In this document: one piece after another, positions 56,292 to 64,000 of the stretch | Layout: every line of letters starts with the position of its first letter | Numbering within the stretch: position 1 is the first letter of the stretch | Assembly: GCA_963781705.1 (NCBI GenBank) | Contig: CAWAGP010000010.1 | Span: 434,001-498,000 of the forward strand | From: JALYGJ01 sp963781705 | Lineage (GTDB): Bacteria; Chloroflexota; Limnocylindria; Limnocylindrales; CSP1-4 | Direction of reading: 5' to 3' | DNA length: 64,000 nt | The notes under the pieces: generated by a model | The model's database searches: none | What the model was told of the DNA's origin: nothing | The model's input: the letters and a program-made list of their open reading frames with translations, nothing else | Program-made: the position numbers and the translations under genes

Positions 56292-56849
56292 ATGGTGCTG
56301 CGTAGATTTCTTGGCATGGGGGCCAATGCCGGCCCGGCACAGGCGGTCCCAGGCTCTGCTGAATCGGAAACGGAAACGGTTCGCCGCATCGTGCGCGAGC
56401 TGGAACAACTCGACCCGGAGCAGCGGCGCTACCTGGCCGGCTTCGCGTACATCCTCGCCCGGGCCGCTCACGCGGACCTCGAGATCTCGGCTGTCGAGTT
56501 GTCGGTCATGGAGCGCATCGTCAGCGAGACCGGCCGGCTGCCGGAGGCGCAGGCGGTGCTGGTGGTCGAGATCGCCAAGCATCAATCGGAGCTGTACGGC
56601 GCCACGGAGGACTACCTGGTCACGCGTGAGTTCGCGGCGCACACCACCGACGAACAGCGGCAAGCGGTCGTCGCCGCATGTTTCGCGGTGGCTGCGGCCG
56701 ACGATCTGATAACGGCCGAGGAGTTCGCCGAGCTGACCGAGATCGCCGATGAGTTGAACCTGGCGCGGCCGGAACTCAACGAGTTGCGCCGCCGGTACGC
56801 CGACAAGCTGTCGGCGATGCGCCTGTTGCGTGGCCAGACCGCGGGCTAG
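56292..56849 (+). CDS. TerB-like helical protein
   Basis: 185 residues. Two related halves of helices with the pattern LSVMERIVSETG and ITAEEFAELTEIADELN, preceded by YLAGFAYILARAAHADLEISAVE; the ADLEIS and DDLITAEE segments resemble the acidic loop of TerB/DjlA domains. No membrane segment. TerB proteins are linked to tellurite response and stress, but this stand-alone copy gives no operon clue. ATG 56292, divergent from the lipoprotein gene. Confidence 0.7.
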   Translation: MVLRRFLGMGANAGPAQAVPGSAESETETVRRIVRELEQLDPEQRRYLAGFAYILARAAHADLEISAVELSVMERIVSETGRLPEAQAVLVVEIAKHQSELYGATEDYLVTREFAAHTTDEQRQAVVAACFAVAAADDLITAEEFAELTEIADELNLARPELNELRRRYADKLSAMRLLRGQTAG

Positions 56850-56889
56850 CCGGACCTGACGCGCCACGGGCGCCGAACGGCGAGGGTCG

Positions 56890-57225
56890 TCATCCGAGGG
56901 TTGCCCGTATGGCCTCGATGGCGGCGGCGATCGCCGTCTCGTCGCGCTCGTAATAGACCCAGCGCGCGTCCGCTCGATGTCGGCTGGCGCGGACGAGACC
57001 TGCTTCGCGCAGCCGCGCCAGGTGGTTGCTGACATTGTTCTGGCGCTCGCCGAGAGCGGCCGCCATCTCGCACACGCAGTGCGGTCCACTACGCAGGATG
57101 GCCAGAATGCCGGCTCGTACCGGGTCGCTGACAAGGGCGCCTGCACGAACCGCGTCGCGCGTTTCGGGGGCAGGCAGGTCGAGGCGCAGTTCGGGAACGA
57201 CTGGCAGCTCAATTCTCATCTTCAC
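56890..57225 (-). CDS. arsR: ArsR-family metal-responsive repressor
   Basis: 111 residues. Winged helix with DPVRAGILAILRSGPHCVCEMAAALGERQNNVSNHLARLREAGLVRASR; the CVCE motif in helix 3 is the classic As(III)-binding ELCVC-type site. DARWVYYERDE is the wing. It follows acr3 after 6 bp, so the repressor is co-transcribed with the efflux gene it controls. A shared 28-bp motif upstream of both arsenite-type permeases is a candidate operator. Start ATG 57225 or 57219. Confidence 0.9.
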   Translation of the reverse strand: MKMRIELPVVPELRLDLPAPETRDAVRAGALVSDPVRAGILAILRSGPHCVCEMAAALGERQNNVSNHLARLREAGLVRASRHRADARWVYYERDETAIAAAIEAIRATLG

Positions 57226-57231
57226 CCTCTG

Positions 57232-58329
57232 CTACCGGCTGCTGACGGGCGCAGGCGTCAGGACAGCAGAATCGGCGAGCACAACGGTGTGGAACCAGCG
57301 CGGCGCGAGGCGCATCGCCGCCCAGACCATGAAGAGCATCACCGGCACCTCGATCAGTGGCCCGACGACGGTCGCGAGGGCAACGGTCGGCGAGAAGGCC
57401 GTGATCGCGATGGCGATCGCGATCTCGAAGTCGCGCCCCGTGGCGTTGAAGGCCACGGCGACTCCGTCCCGGTAGCTGAAGCGGAGCCGTGAGCCGATGA
57501 ACAGGACGGTGAAGAACATGACCGCGAAGAAGAGCGCCATCGGAATGGCCATCTCGACCACGATGCCCGGCCGCTGGAGGATGAGGTCGCCCTTGAGCGC
57601 AAACATCACGATCAGGGTGAAGAGGAGGCCCAGGATCGAGATGGCGTTGAGGCCGGGCTTGAGGCGATCCATCGCCGCCTCGCCGCCGCGCCGGACGACG
57701 AGCATCCGAGTCAACACGCCGAGCAGCAGCGGCAGGCCGAGGTAGAGCACGACGCTTTCGCCCACGACGGCAACGTCGAAGCTCACGTCGCCGATCAAGA
57801 GGCGCGCGTAGACCGGGATGAGCAGCATCTGGGTGACCGAGTTGAGCGCGACGAAGACGAGCGCCATCGGCGTGTTGCCCTTGGCCAGGTAGGTGAAGAT
57901 GATGACCATCGCGATGCACGGCGCCAGGCCGTAGAGGATCAGGCCCGTGCGCAGCTCCGGGTCGGCAACGAAGACGTTGGCCAGGACGAGCATCACGAAC
58001 GGCGCGACGAGATAGTTGAAAAGCAGCACCACGCCCAGCTGGCGCGGCGAGCGGAACGCGGCCCCGACTTCGCCCAGGTGGACGTTGGTCATCGCCGGGT
58101 ACATCATCATGAACAGTCCGATCGGCACGCCCAGGCTGATCGCGGTGGGCACGCTCAGCTCGAAGGTGCCGCCGGCGATCGACTTGATGGCCTCGATCGG
58201 CGGGGTCAGCGCGAAGTCCGAGATGGATAGCAGATTGCCGATGGCGATGCCGATCGCCATGCTCACGATTACGAAGATCGGCAGCAGGCGGAAATCCTCA
58301 AGCTTGGCAAGCACGCGGCCGGCGTTCAT
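57232..58329 (-). CDS. acr3: ACR3-family arsenite efflux permease
   Basis: 365 residues, ten hydrophobic helices. LYGLAPCIAMVIIFTYLAKGN holds the conserved transport cysteine of ACR3; FMMMYPAMTNVHLGEVG and VAFNATGRDFEIAIAIAITAFSP are further signatures. It uses the membrane potential to export As(OH)2O-/arsenite. ATG 58329 has GGGAGGATCG just upstream, a clear ribosome site. It leads the acr3-arsR operon. The 28-bp motif lies about 70 bp upstream. Confidence 0.92.
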   Translation of the reverse strand: MNAGRVLAKLEDFRLLPIFVIVSMAIGIAIGNLLSISDFALTPPIEAIKSIAGGTFELSVPTAISLGVPIGLFMMMYPAMTNVHLGEVGAAFRSPRQLGVVLLFNYLVAPFVMLVLANVFVADPELRTGLILYGLAPCIAMVIIFTYLAKGNTPMALVFVALNSVTQMLLIPVYARLLIGDVSFDVAVVGESVVLYLGLPLLLGVLTRMLVVRRGGEAAMDRLKPGLNAISILGLLFTLIVMFALKGDLILQRPGIVVEMAIPMALFFAVMFFTVLFIGSRLRFSYRDGVAVAFNATGRDFEIAIAIAITAFSPTVALATVVGPLIEVPVMLFMVWAAMRLAPRWFHTVVLADSAVLTPAPVSSR

Positions 58330-58398
58330 CGATCCTCCCGGTGCGATCCGATGGAGAGAAGCGCGTTGGACCAGACCCCCGGCCCTGAGTGGGTCGAA

Positions 58399-58426
58399 CT
58401 GGACATCTCACGTAACAGTGTCGCAT
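58399..58426 (-). promoter_or_regulatory. Shared upstream motif, copy 1 (candidate ArsR operator)
   Basis: Reads on the plus strand CTGGACATCTCA, five variable bases, CAGTGT, two bases, CAT. The same arrangement occurs at 63065-63092 upstream of the second permease. Imperfect dyad ACATCT / ACACTG on opposite strands. Confidence 0.55.
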
Positions 58427-58482
58427 TTCTGGATGTAATGGTGAGCTGGCACCGGTCGGCTCTCGGGGGCCGAATGGCCACG

Positions 58483-59592
58483 TCAGCGACGCCACACCTG
58501 GCCGGTGCGGACGGCGCGGAGGGTTCCCACCGTCACGACCACCCAGAAGAGAACGAGAGCGACAAACAAGAGAACCCCGAGTGACTCCAGGACGCCTACC
58601 TGCCACGCTCGAGCGAGGCCGATCGTGCTGGCCGTGAAAGCGCCCAGTGGGAAAGTGAACGCCCACCAGCCGAGACCGTAGGGAAGGCGGCCGCGGCGCA
58701 GATAGGCACCGAGCAGAACCAGCGCCGCGGCGAGCCACCAGACGCCGAATCCCCAGAGCACAGCGGCCCCAATCGACGACACGGCGGCCACCGCCGGCGC
58801 AGCGTCTCCCCAGATGGGCGCGCCCGCCCGGGCGAGCCCGAGCAACGCGATGCTGCCGACGCCGATCGGCCCCAGACCGATCCACAATGCAGGCGCCAGT
58901 GGCGCCGCGGGCAGGGGATGGAAGACCAGCCGGCCATAGAGCAGCGAGGCGACCAGCAGGAACAGCAGGAAGCCCATCCCCCATGACGCGTAACCGGCGA
59001 ACATGAGCAGCGGCAGATCGGTGGTCGCCACCCAGGGAGCGAGCGGCACCAGCACCATCGGCACGATGATCATGACGACGGGCGGGATGAACCAGCCACC
59101 GTTCGCGGCCTGCGGCTCCACGCCGTGGCTCATGAACAGCAGAATGGCGAAAACCAGGCTCATGACGAACGCGAGCACGATTCCGACGAACGCGAGGATC
59201 GCCACCAACGCGGTCGTGGCGTCCGCAGGCAGGACGGACGGCCCGACGGTCGCGATGCCAACAGCCAGGACGAGGATCCCAGCCGGAAACGTTGCATACA
59301 GGGCGCCGGTCACCGGGTTCGCCAGGTCGGCGCGCGCGGCGTCCGGGTGGTGCAGCCAGCGCGCGACATAGGGGATCCCGAGAGCCACCGCCAACAGTCC
59401 CGACACGGCGACCATCAGCACACCGAACGCTCGCAGGACGTCTGCAAGACCAGCGACCTGCCCCGGGTTCTGGTAGGCGACGATGCCCACGATCGCGGTG
59501 CCCATGACCGCTCCATACCAGCCCGGATGGAACCCGCGCAGACGTGCAAACGCCGGGGTCCCGGATCGATCGTCAGCGGCGGCGGAGCTCAT
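58483..59592 (-). CDS. TDT/SLAC1-type anion channel or tellurite/sulfite efflux protein
   Basis: 369 residues with about ten helices in a repeated two-helix pattern. FHPGWYGAVMGTAIVGIVAYQN is the N-terminal TDT motif; PVTGALYATFPAGILVLAVGI and SWGMGFLLFLLVASLLYGRLV are typical. GWWAFTFPLGAFTASTIGLARAW is the SLAC1-family WWxxTFPxG element. Family members export sulfite or dicarboxylates or confer tellurite resistance. The context (arsenic permeases, TauE/SafE) suggests oxyanion export. ATG 59592; separated from acr3 by about 150 bp holding the shared motif. Confidence 0.85.
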   Translation of the reverse strand: MSSAAADDRSGTPAFARLRGFHPGWYGAVMGTAIVGIVAYQNPGQVAGLADVLRAFGVLMVAVSGLLAVALGIPYVARWLHHPDAARADLANPVTGALYATFPAGILVLAVGIATVGPSVLPADATTALVAILAFVGIVLAFVMSLVFAILLFMSHGVEPQAANGGWFIPPVVMIIVPMVLVPLAPWVATTDLPLLMFAGYASWGMGFLLFLLVASLLYGRLVFHPLPAAPLAPALWIGLGPIGVGSIALLGLARAGAPIWGDAAPAVAAVSSIGAAVLWGFGVWWLAAALVLLGAYLRRGRLPYGLGWWAFTFPLGAFTASTIGLARAWQVGVLESLGVLLFVALVLFWVVVTVGTLRAVRTGQVWRR

Positions 59593-59632
59593 CGCGGTTC
59601 CTTTCTGTTGTGTGGTGGCCGGGCACCTGGTT

Positions 59633-60382
59633 TCATCCGAGCAGGTCGACGGCCATCTTGGCGGCGATGACCCACAACAGGATCCCGATGAACAGCTTGA
59701 GCTGGGAGCTGGTGAGCCTCGTCTGCATCACGCGCGCGCCGGCCAGCGAACCACCGGTCGCAAGGAGCGCCATCGTGACCAGGAAGACCGGGTCCAGTCC
59801 ACCGAGCGCTACGTGCCCCAGGAAGCCCGACAGCGAGGCGAACACGACGGCAAGAGCAGTGGTGCCGGCCGCGATCTTGGCCGGCAGCCCGAGCCAGGTC
59901 AGCCCGGGCAGGATGATGTTGCCGCCACCCACGCCCAACAGCCCGCCGAGGAAGCCGGCGACGCTGCCCAGCCCTGCTCCGACGCCGGCCTCAGCCGCGG
60001 CGCCACGGTCGCGCGCGTTGGTGCGTGGCCGGTAGAAGAGCATCATCGCCCCGGCGAACAGCAGGAAGGCCACGAACAGCGCGAGCAGCAGCGATCGGTC
60101 TACCTGCGCGGTCAGTGCAGCGCCGAACGGGGCGAGGATCACTGCCGCGATGAGCACGGGGATACCGGCGCGCCAGTCGATCAAGCCACCCCGGGCGTAC
60201 GTGATGGTCGCGGCCGAAAGGCTGACGGCGTTCAGCAGGAGGGCGGTCGAGGTCGCCTGGCCGAGGGGCACGCCGAGGTAGTAAAAGAGCGGTACGAACA
60301 GGAATGCCGCACCCAGCCCGGCCATAGCCATGATGCCCGAGCCGAAGAACACCGCCAGCCCGCCGACAACGTAGAGCATCAT
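59633..60382 (-). CDS. TSUP (TauE/SafE) family anion exporter
   Basis: 249 residues, eight hydrophobic segments in two repeats. GSGIMAMAGLGAAFLFVPLFYYLG and VAGFLGGLLGVGGGNIILPGLTWLG are the two family Gly-rich motifs at equivalent positions. Members export sulfite, sulfoacetate or related anions. It lies between the TDT channel and FmdE-like genes, all on the minus strand. ATG 60382 overlaps nothing; a 24-bp gap precedes it. Confidence 0.88.
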   Translation of the reverse strand: MMLYVVGGLAVFFGSGIMAMAGLGAAFLFVPLFYYLGVPLGQATSTALLLNAVSLSAATITYARGGLIDWRAGIPVLIAAVILAPFGAALTAQVDRSLLLALFVAFLLFAGAMMLFYRPRTNARDRGAAAEAGVGAGLGSVAGFLGGLLGVGGGNIILPGLTWLGLPAKIAAGTTALAVVFASLSGFLGHVALGGLDPVFLVTMALLATGGSLAGARVMQTRLTSSQLKLFIGILLWVIAAKMAVDLLG

Positions 60383-60406
60383 GGCTCGTGCGCCGTCAAG
60401 GCCGAC

Positions 60407-61018
60407 TCAGCGCGGGTAGCCGGAGCAGGCGGCGCAGAGCACCGTTCCCTCGGCGACTCGCAGGTAGGGCTCCGCGACGAGCTCGTGGCAGCGCGGGCAG
60501 ATAGCGAAGCGGACGATTTCCTCGGGCTCGCTCCACTCACGCGCCTCGATCGGACCGACGGTCATGATCTCGGCAGCGGGCGCGTCCCAGACGAGATGGA
60601 CAACCTCCATCTGCTCGTCTTCGGGAATCTGGGTTGGCGGCACGCCTGCGGCACGTTTCTGCATGAAGGGCGTCGCCTTGATGCGCGGCTGGAGGGTCGG
60701 CCGGTAGGCGACGCGGACGGCCCGGCTCGATGCCTTGTCGACCAGGGTGACGGCGAACTTGCCTTCGCCTGACTTCTCGATGTTGCCCTTACCGAACGTA
60801 CAGCCGGTCGTGAACTGGATCCCGTCGCCGAAGCACATCCCGCCGTGGTAATCGCCGGTCTCGATGATTGCGTGGAGCTGCTTGGACCCCGCTCGCTCCA
60901 CGCCCAGCTCGCGCATGGCCGCGAGGCCGAGCCGCACGCCGGCCGTGCTCGCCCAGCATTTGTGCCCGTGGAACTGGAGCGCCTGCTCGAGGATGGTGGC
61001 GTCGTTCATGAGTGTCAC
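60407..61018 (-). CDS. FmdE-like protein with C-terminal zinc finger
   Basis: 203 residues. N-terminal EQALQFHGHKCWASTAGVRLGLAAMRELG is the FmdE HGHxC motif; GDYHGGMCFGDGIQFTTGCTFGKGNIE contains conserved Cys/Gly elements. The C-terminal treble-clef zinc finger is CPRCHELVAEPYLRVAEGTVLCAAC. Related proteins accompany molybdenum or tungsten formylmethanofuran dehydrogenases, none of which are here. In this metal island it may bind a metal or metalloid. Start ATG 61018, or 61009 (MNDATILEQAL). It overlaps the upstream CDF gene by 4 bp. Confidence 0.8.
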   Translation of the reverse strand: MTLMNDATILEQALQFHGHKCWASTAGVRLGLAAMRELGVERAGSKQLHAIIETGDYHGGMCFGDGIQFTTGCTFGKGNIEKSGEGKFAVTLVDKASSRAVRVAYRPTLQPRIKATPFMQKRAAGVPPTQIPEDEQMEVVHLVWDAPAAEIMTVGPIEAREWSEPEEIVRFAICPRCHELVAEPYLRVAEGTVLCAACSGYPR

Positions 61019-61980
61019 TCCCGTGCGGTGCGTAGTTGCCGGTCGATGCGATCAATTGCCTGCGCGATCGCAGGCCGGCCCTGGCCGCACGACTCCGGCT
61101 CCAACTGGAGCGTCGTGTGGTCGACCCCGATTCGTCGCAGGGCATCCGTCGCGGTCTCTAGAATCACGTTCCAATCCGCGTCGACGTCGGTCTCGAGGTG
61201 GGCCGACACGAGCGGAAGGTCCTCCGCGAGTGCCCAGACGTGAAGGTCATGGACAGCCTTGACGCGCGGGACGGCGTGGAGCGCGGCGCTGGCGGCGTCG
61301 AGCGAGATGCCCGCGGGCACCCCTTCGCTCAACAGGTGGATGATCCCGCCGAGCAGCCGGAAGCCGGCCAGGCCGAGCAGGACGGCGATGAACATGCTTG
61401 CCGCCGGGTCGGCGGCCGGGGAGCCGCCGGCCATGATGATGAGCGCTGCGGCGATCACAGCCAGCGAGCCCAGGGCATCGCCACCGAGGTGGAGGACGAG
61501 TACCCGCGTGGCCTGGGTGCGGCGCTCAGCGCCGTGGACGATTAGCGCGGAGCCGCTGTTGACGAGGAAGCCGACCGTGGCGATCAACAGCACTGCCGGC
61601 GCGTCCACGTCTGAGGGCGCCAGCAGGCGGTTGAGGCTCTCGACGAACACCACGGCAGACGCCGCGATGAGTAGGACCGCGTTGGCCAGCGCGCCGATGG
61701 TCTCCATCCGGTGGAAGCCGTAGGTGTGGGTCTCGTTCGGCGCACGGATCGCGAAGCGTGCCGCGCCGAGCCCGACGAGTAGGGCGATGATGTCGACTAG
61801 CACGTGGGTCGCATCGCTCAGCAGCGCCAGGCTGCCGGTCAGGAGACCACCGCCGACCTCGAGCGCCAGCACGCCGATCGCGAGGAGCAAGGCGACCAGG
61901 AGTCGCCGGCGGGCCGACGGGCGGGCGACGACCAGCGCATGCTGAGCCACCGGGGCCGGCGCTTCGATCGGGCTTGCCAT
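61015..61980 (-). CDS. Cation diffusion facilitator (CDF) metal exporter
   Basis: 321 residues. Six helices: LLVALLLAIGVLALEVGGGLLTG, then SLALLSDATHVLVDIIALLVG (metal-site HxxxD), and later LVLHLGGDALGSLAVIAAALI (second HxxxD). ARFAIRAPNETHTYGFHRMETIGALANAV is the intracellular loop motif. C-terminal cytoplasmic ferredoxin-like domain: AVHDLHVWALAEDLPLVSAHLE. Exports Zn, Co, Cd or Fe. ATG 61980 overlaps the stop of the next gene upstream (TGATG). Long open sequence upstream in this frame belongs to the neighbour read out of frame. Confidence 0.9.
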   Translation of the reverse strand: MASPIEAPAPVAQHALVVARPSARRRLLVALLLAIGVLALEVGGGLLTGSLALLSDATHVLVDIIALLVGLGAARFAIRAPNETHTYGFHRMETIGALANAVLLIAASAVVFVESLNRLLAPSDVDAPAVLLIATVGFLVNSGSALIVHGAERRTQATRVLVLHLGGDALGSLAVIAAALIIMAGGSPAADPAASMFIAVLLGLAGFRLLGGIIHLLSEGVPAGISLDAASAALHAVPRVKAVHDLHVWALAEDLPLVSAHLETDVDADWNVILETATDALRRIGVDHTTLQLEPESCGQGRPAIAQAIDRIDRQLRTARE

Positions 61981-63053
61981 CAGATCGACCCCGGGAGGGC
62001 GACCGGGCCTATCGCCTCGCGGTCCGGCACGAAGCGCATCCGCAGCTTGGGGGCGGCGCGCAGGTAGAGGACCATCAGCAGGATCTGGAAGATCGGCATC
62101 GTTGCCGCGGGAATCGCCACCAGAGGCGAGAACGCGGTGGTCGCGATGGCGATCGCGGTGCCGTTGTTCTTGCCGGTGCTCGTGAACGCAACGGCCATGT
62201 GCTCGGCGTAGCCGAGGTCCAGGCGCCGGTCGAGCCAGGTAAGCACGAGCAGGCTCAGGCCAATGAACAGCGCGTTGGGGATCAGCAGGACCGCCACGGT
62301 CTGCCAGCGGTCGAGGATGAGCGCGGCCTTGGTGAAAAAGATCAGGAACACGATCGCGTACATGCCGATCAGCGAGAGCGCCGGGAAGACCGGCCCGATG
62401 GCCGCGAAGCGCTCCGCGCCGAGCCAGCGCAGGAGCGCCTGCCGGGTCAGATACCCGAGCACCATCGGCGCGACCAGCACGGTCAGGATCGAGTTGATGA
62501 GATCGCTCACCGGCACCGCCACCGCGTAGCTGCTGGCGAACAGCGTCATCCACAGCGGTACGGCCACGATCGCGAGCACGAAGCTTAGGGCGACCACGAC
62601 CGTGGCCAGTTCGAGGTCGCCCTTGGCCAGGCCGGTGTAGCCGATGGCCATGCTCGAGCAGGGCACGACCATGACCAGCAGGAAGCCCAGCGCCAGGAGC
62701 GGATCGGGCAGGAAGACCGTGGCCAGCAGCCAGCCGACGATCGGCGCCCAGACGAAGTTGAAGAAGAGCGCGATGCCGATCCCGCGCAAGTTGCGTCCGG
62801 CCCGCCTCAGCGCCTCGAAGCGGACGTTGACCATCATCGGGTAGATGATCAGGAAGACGGCCACGGTGGTGAGGCCACCGACCGCCCCGGCGTTCGTCCG
62901 CGTGACTCCATCCAGCGCACTGCCGAGCACGAGGCCGGCGAGGATGGCCAGGCTGACGTAGCCGAGCATCCAGCGGTTGAGGTGCTCTTGGAGGGAGCGC
63001 ACGCGTGTCATCGGGTCAGTCGGCAGGGCTGCCGTCGTAGTTGTAGGGAGCAT
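61980..63053 (-). CDS. Second ACR3/arsenic-resistance-type permease (BASS superfamily)
   Basis: About 357 residues. Ten helices: YVSLAILAGLVLGSALDG, FLIIYPMMVNVRFEALRRAG, and LVMVVPCSSMAIGYTGLAKGDLEL, which contains a Pro-Cys pair equivalent to the ACR3 cysteine. VAFTSTGKNNGTAIAIATTAFSPLVAIPAATMP is the helix-9/10 motif; the GKNNGTAIA variant differs from acr3 at 57.2 kb and resembles broader arsenic-resistance permeases. Start ambiguous: ATG 63053 used, ATG 63011 also plausible. The shared 28-bp motif lies just upstream. Likely exports arsenite or another oxyanion. Confidence 0.82.
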   Translation of the reverse strand: MLPTTTTAALPTDPMTRVRSLQEHLNRWMLGYVSLAILAGLVLGSALDGVTRTNAGAVGGLTTVAVFLIIYPMMVNVRFEALRRAGRNLRGIGIALFFNFVWAPIVGWLLATVFLPDPLLALGFLLVMVVPCSSMAIGYTGLAKGDLELATVVVALSFVLAIVAVPLWMTLFASSYAVAVPVSDLINSILTVLVAPMVLGYLTRQALLRWLGAERFAAIGPVFPALSLIGMYAIVFLIFFTKAALILDRWQTVAVLLIPNALFIGLSLLVLTWLDRRLDLGYAEHMAVAFTSTGKNNGTAIAIATTAFSPLVAIPAATMPIFQILLMVLYLRAAPKLRMRFVPDREAIGPVALPGSI

Positions 63054-63064
63054 ATGCGAAGGCG

Positions 63065-63092
63065 CTGGACATCTCATGCGGCAGTGTGTCAT
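63065..63092 (-). promoter_or_regulatory. Shared upstream motif, copy 2 (candidate ArsR operator)
   Basis: CTGGACATCTCA, TGCGG, CAGTGT, GT, CAT on the plus strand. Same order and spacing as 58399-58426, differing only in the 5-base and 2-base variable parts. A near-palindrome CTGATACGTCTCAG lies 6 bp beyond. Confidence 0.55.
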
Positions 63093-63263
63093 CAAAGACT
63101 GATACGTCTCAGGGCCGACGGTCATCCGCCGGGGGGCCGGATGTCACGGTGACGGCCGCCGTGTCGAAGAGTGAGCCGTAGACAGGATTCGTAGCCGCGA
63201 CGCTTTGGCGCGTAGTGATCCTCAGATGACGCTCGTCACATGGGGAACCTGAGGATCAGGGGT

Positions 63264-63977
63264 TCAGGTCGTGGGGTCGGCCGGTGTTTCCTGAAGATCT
63301 GCCTCGGGCAGGAAGAAGAACCGGTAGAGGAGGGCGGCCACGGCCGCTCCGACCAGAGGTCCGACGATCCATACCCAGCCGTTGTCCCACACGCCGGTCA
63401 CGGCGGCCGGCCCGAACCAGCGCGCCGGGTTCATTGCCGCACCGGTCAGCGGGCCGCCCATCAGGATGTCCGCACCGACCGCGAAACCGATCGCCAGACC
63501 GCCGACTTTCGGGCCGCGCGGGTCGACCGCGGTGCCGAGGACGGCGACCAGCAGGATCAGCGTCAGGACCGCCTCGATGCCGGTGCCCACCAGGGGATCC
63601 AGCCCGCTCGTGAGCGCCGGTGTGCCAAGGCCCGGCGACATCGTCGCCGTGAAGACCAGCCGCAGTGACCAGGCGGCGAGCAGGGCGCCGATCAGCTGGG
63701 CGATGACATAGGACAGCGCGCGCCGGCCTGGGATCCTGCCGGCCAGCCAGACGCCGAAGCTGACTGCCGGGTTGAAATGCCCACCTGACACGGCCATCAG
63801 GGCGCTGACCAGCACCGCCAGCACGATACCGTGGGCGAGGGCGACGACGACCAGGCCGGCCGGATCGCTTCCGGACACGCCCATCTTGTCGAGCGTCGCC
63901 ACGGCGCCGATGCCCACGAAGAAAAACATGAACGTCCCGATCAACTCGGCGATGACGCCGTTCCACGGGTTGCGCAT
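63264..63977 (-). CDS. Aquaglyceroporin/aquaporin (MIP family)
   Basis: 237 residues, six helices. The two NPA loops are HFNPAVSFG (near residue 68) and AMNPARWFG (near residue 187). ELIGTFMFFFVGIGAV is the helix-1 signature. The selectivity region around GGPLTGAAMNPARW resembles AqpZ/AqpS types. MIP channels of the AqpS kind sit in arsenic operons and conduct arsenite or methylarsenicals, which fits this location; water or glycerol transport is equally possible. ATG 63977 with GAGG upstream at the window end. Confidence 0.9.
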   Translation of the reverse strand: MRNPWNGVIAELIGTFMFFFVGIGAVATLDKMGVSGSDPAGLVVVALAHGIVLAVLVSALMAVSGGHFNPAVSFGVWLAGRIPGRRALSYVIAQLIGALLAAWSLRLVFTATMSPGLGTPALTSGLDPLVGTGIEAVLTLILLVAVLGTAVDPRGPKVGGLAIGFAVGADILMGGPLTGAAMNPARWFGPAAVTGVWDNGWVWIVGPLVGAAVAALLYRFFFLPEADLQETPADPTT

Positions 63978-64000
63978 GATGCCTCCTCGACTTCTCCCTC

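Noticed and set aside
59483..60772. 429-residue plus-strand open frame in the resistance island
   Set aside because: Antisense shadow of the TauE/SafE and FmdE-like genes; very hydrophilic, repetitive and without motifs.
61015..62553. Extended version of the CDF gene upstream of 61980
   Set aside because: The extra 190 residues are the neighbouring permease gene read in the wrong frame; the CDF fold begins at ATG 61980.

Overview
The window is high-GC DNA (roughly 65-70 % by eye, dropping to about 50-55 % between about 9.4 and 16.5 kb), with dense operons, many 1-8 bp start/stop overlaps and frequent GTG starts. The gene repertoire (SpsF- and PseG-type nonulosonate enzymes, a LysM protein with a Cys-rich N-terminus, several XRE proteins with lineage-specific C-termini, RDD, FmdE and DUF885 proteins) suggests an uncultured Chloroflexota-type bacterium. 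That is an inference; there is no rRNA or marker phylogeny here. Many reading frames, including housekeeping ones (polX, moaA, acs), are broken by single-base indels although the protein continues intact in another frame. This is best explained by uncorrected indels in the assembly. Such genes are annotated as one CDS across the frameshift.

1-26.6 kb is a surface-polysaccharide / nonulosonic-acid locus. Two related polyprenyl-phosphate sugar transferases come first. A pseudaminic-acid-type operon follows: pseB, pseC, an SpsF/PseF-like cytidylyltransferase, pseG, a sugar epimerase, a methyltransferase, an ATP-grasp ligase, a HAD phosphatase and pseI. A decayed IS256 transposase ends it. On the minus strand lie a Wzy-like polymerase, a TIM-barrel-like protein and a Gfo/Idh oxidoreductase, then a decayed and an apparently working copy of a fused Wzz/tyrosine-kinase gene, and a LysM protein. 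A Wzm/Wzt-type ABC exporter and a 935-residue multi-domain glycosyltransferase run on the plus strand. Facing them are a membrane protein and a UDP-sugar 6-dehydrogenase.

26.6-31.6 kb holds a response regulator with two paralogous membrane histidine-kinase-like proteins, one lacking the catalytic motifs, then an XRE regulator and a decayed PP-loop-like remnant. 31.8-38.4 kb has polX, a beta-keto-acid cleavage enzyme and a second small glycan cluster: hexapeptide acetyltransferase, GT4 glycosyltransferase, DegT aminotransferase and Gfo/Idh. With the 25.4 kb dehydrogenase these resemble the WbpA/B/D/E set for diacetamido-uronic acids.

38.5-56.8 kb is mainly chromosomal background: TPR protein, XRE proteins, a degenerate DNA-methylase-like protein, DUF885 peptidase, MscS channel, acetyl-CoA synthetase, alpha/beta hydrolase, moaA, RDD protein, purine nucleoside phosphorylase, ispD, thyX, a lipoprotein and a TerB-like protein. 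Its intergenic spaces carry unusual repeats: a dispersed element of about 150 bp ending in a conserved hairpin, 18-bp and 69-bp tandem arrays, and a 30-bp motif on both sides of an XRE gene.

56.9-64 kb is an arsenic/metal-oxyanion resistance island: arsR, acr3, a TDT/SLAC1 channel, a TauE/SafE exporter, an FmdE-like protein, a CDF metal exporter, a second ACR3-like permease and an aquaglyceroporin. A shared 28-bp upstream motif ties the two arsenite-type permeases together. No tRNA, rRNA or CRISPR array was recognised.
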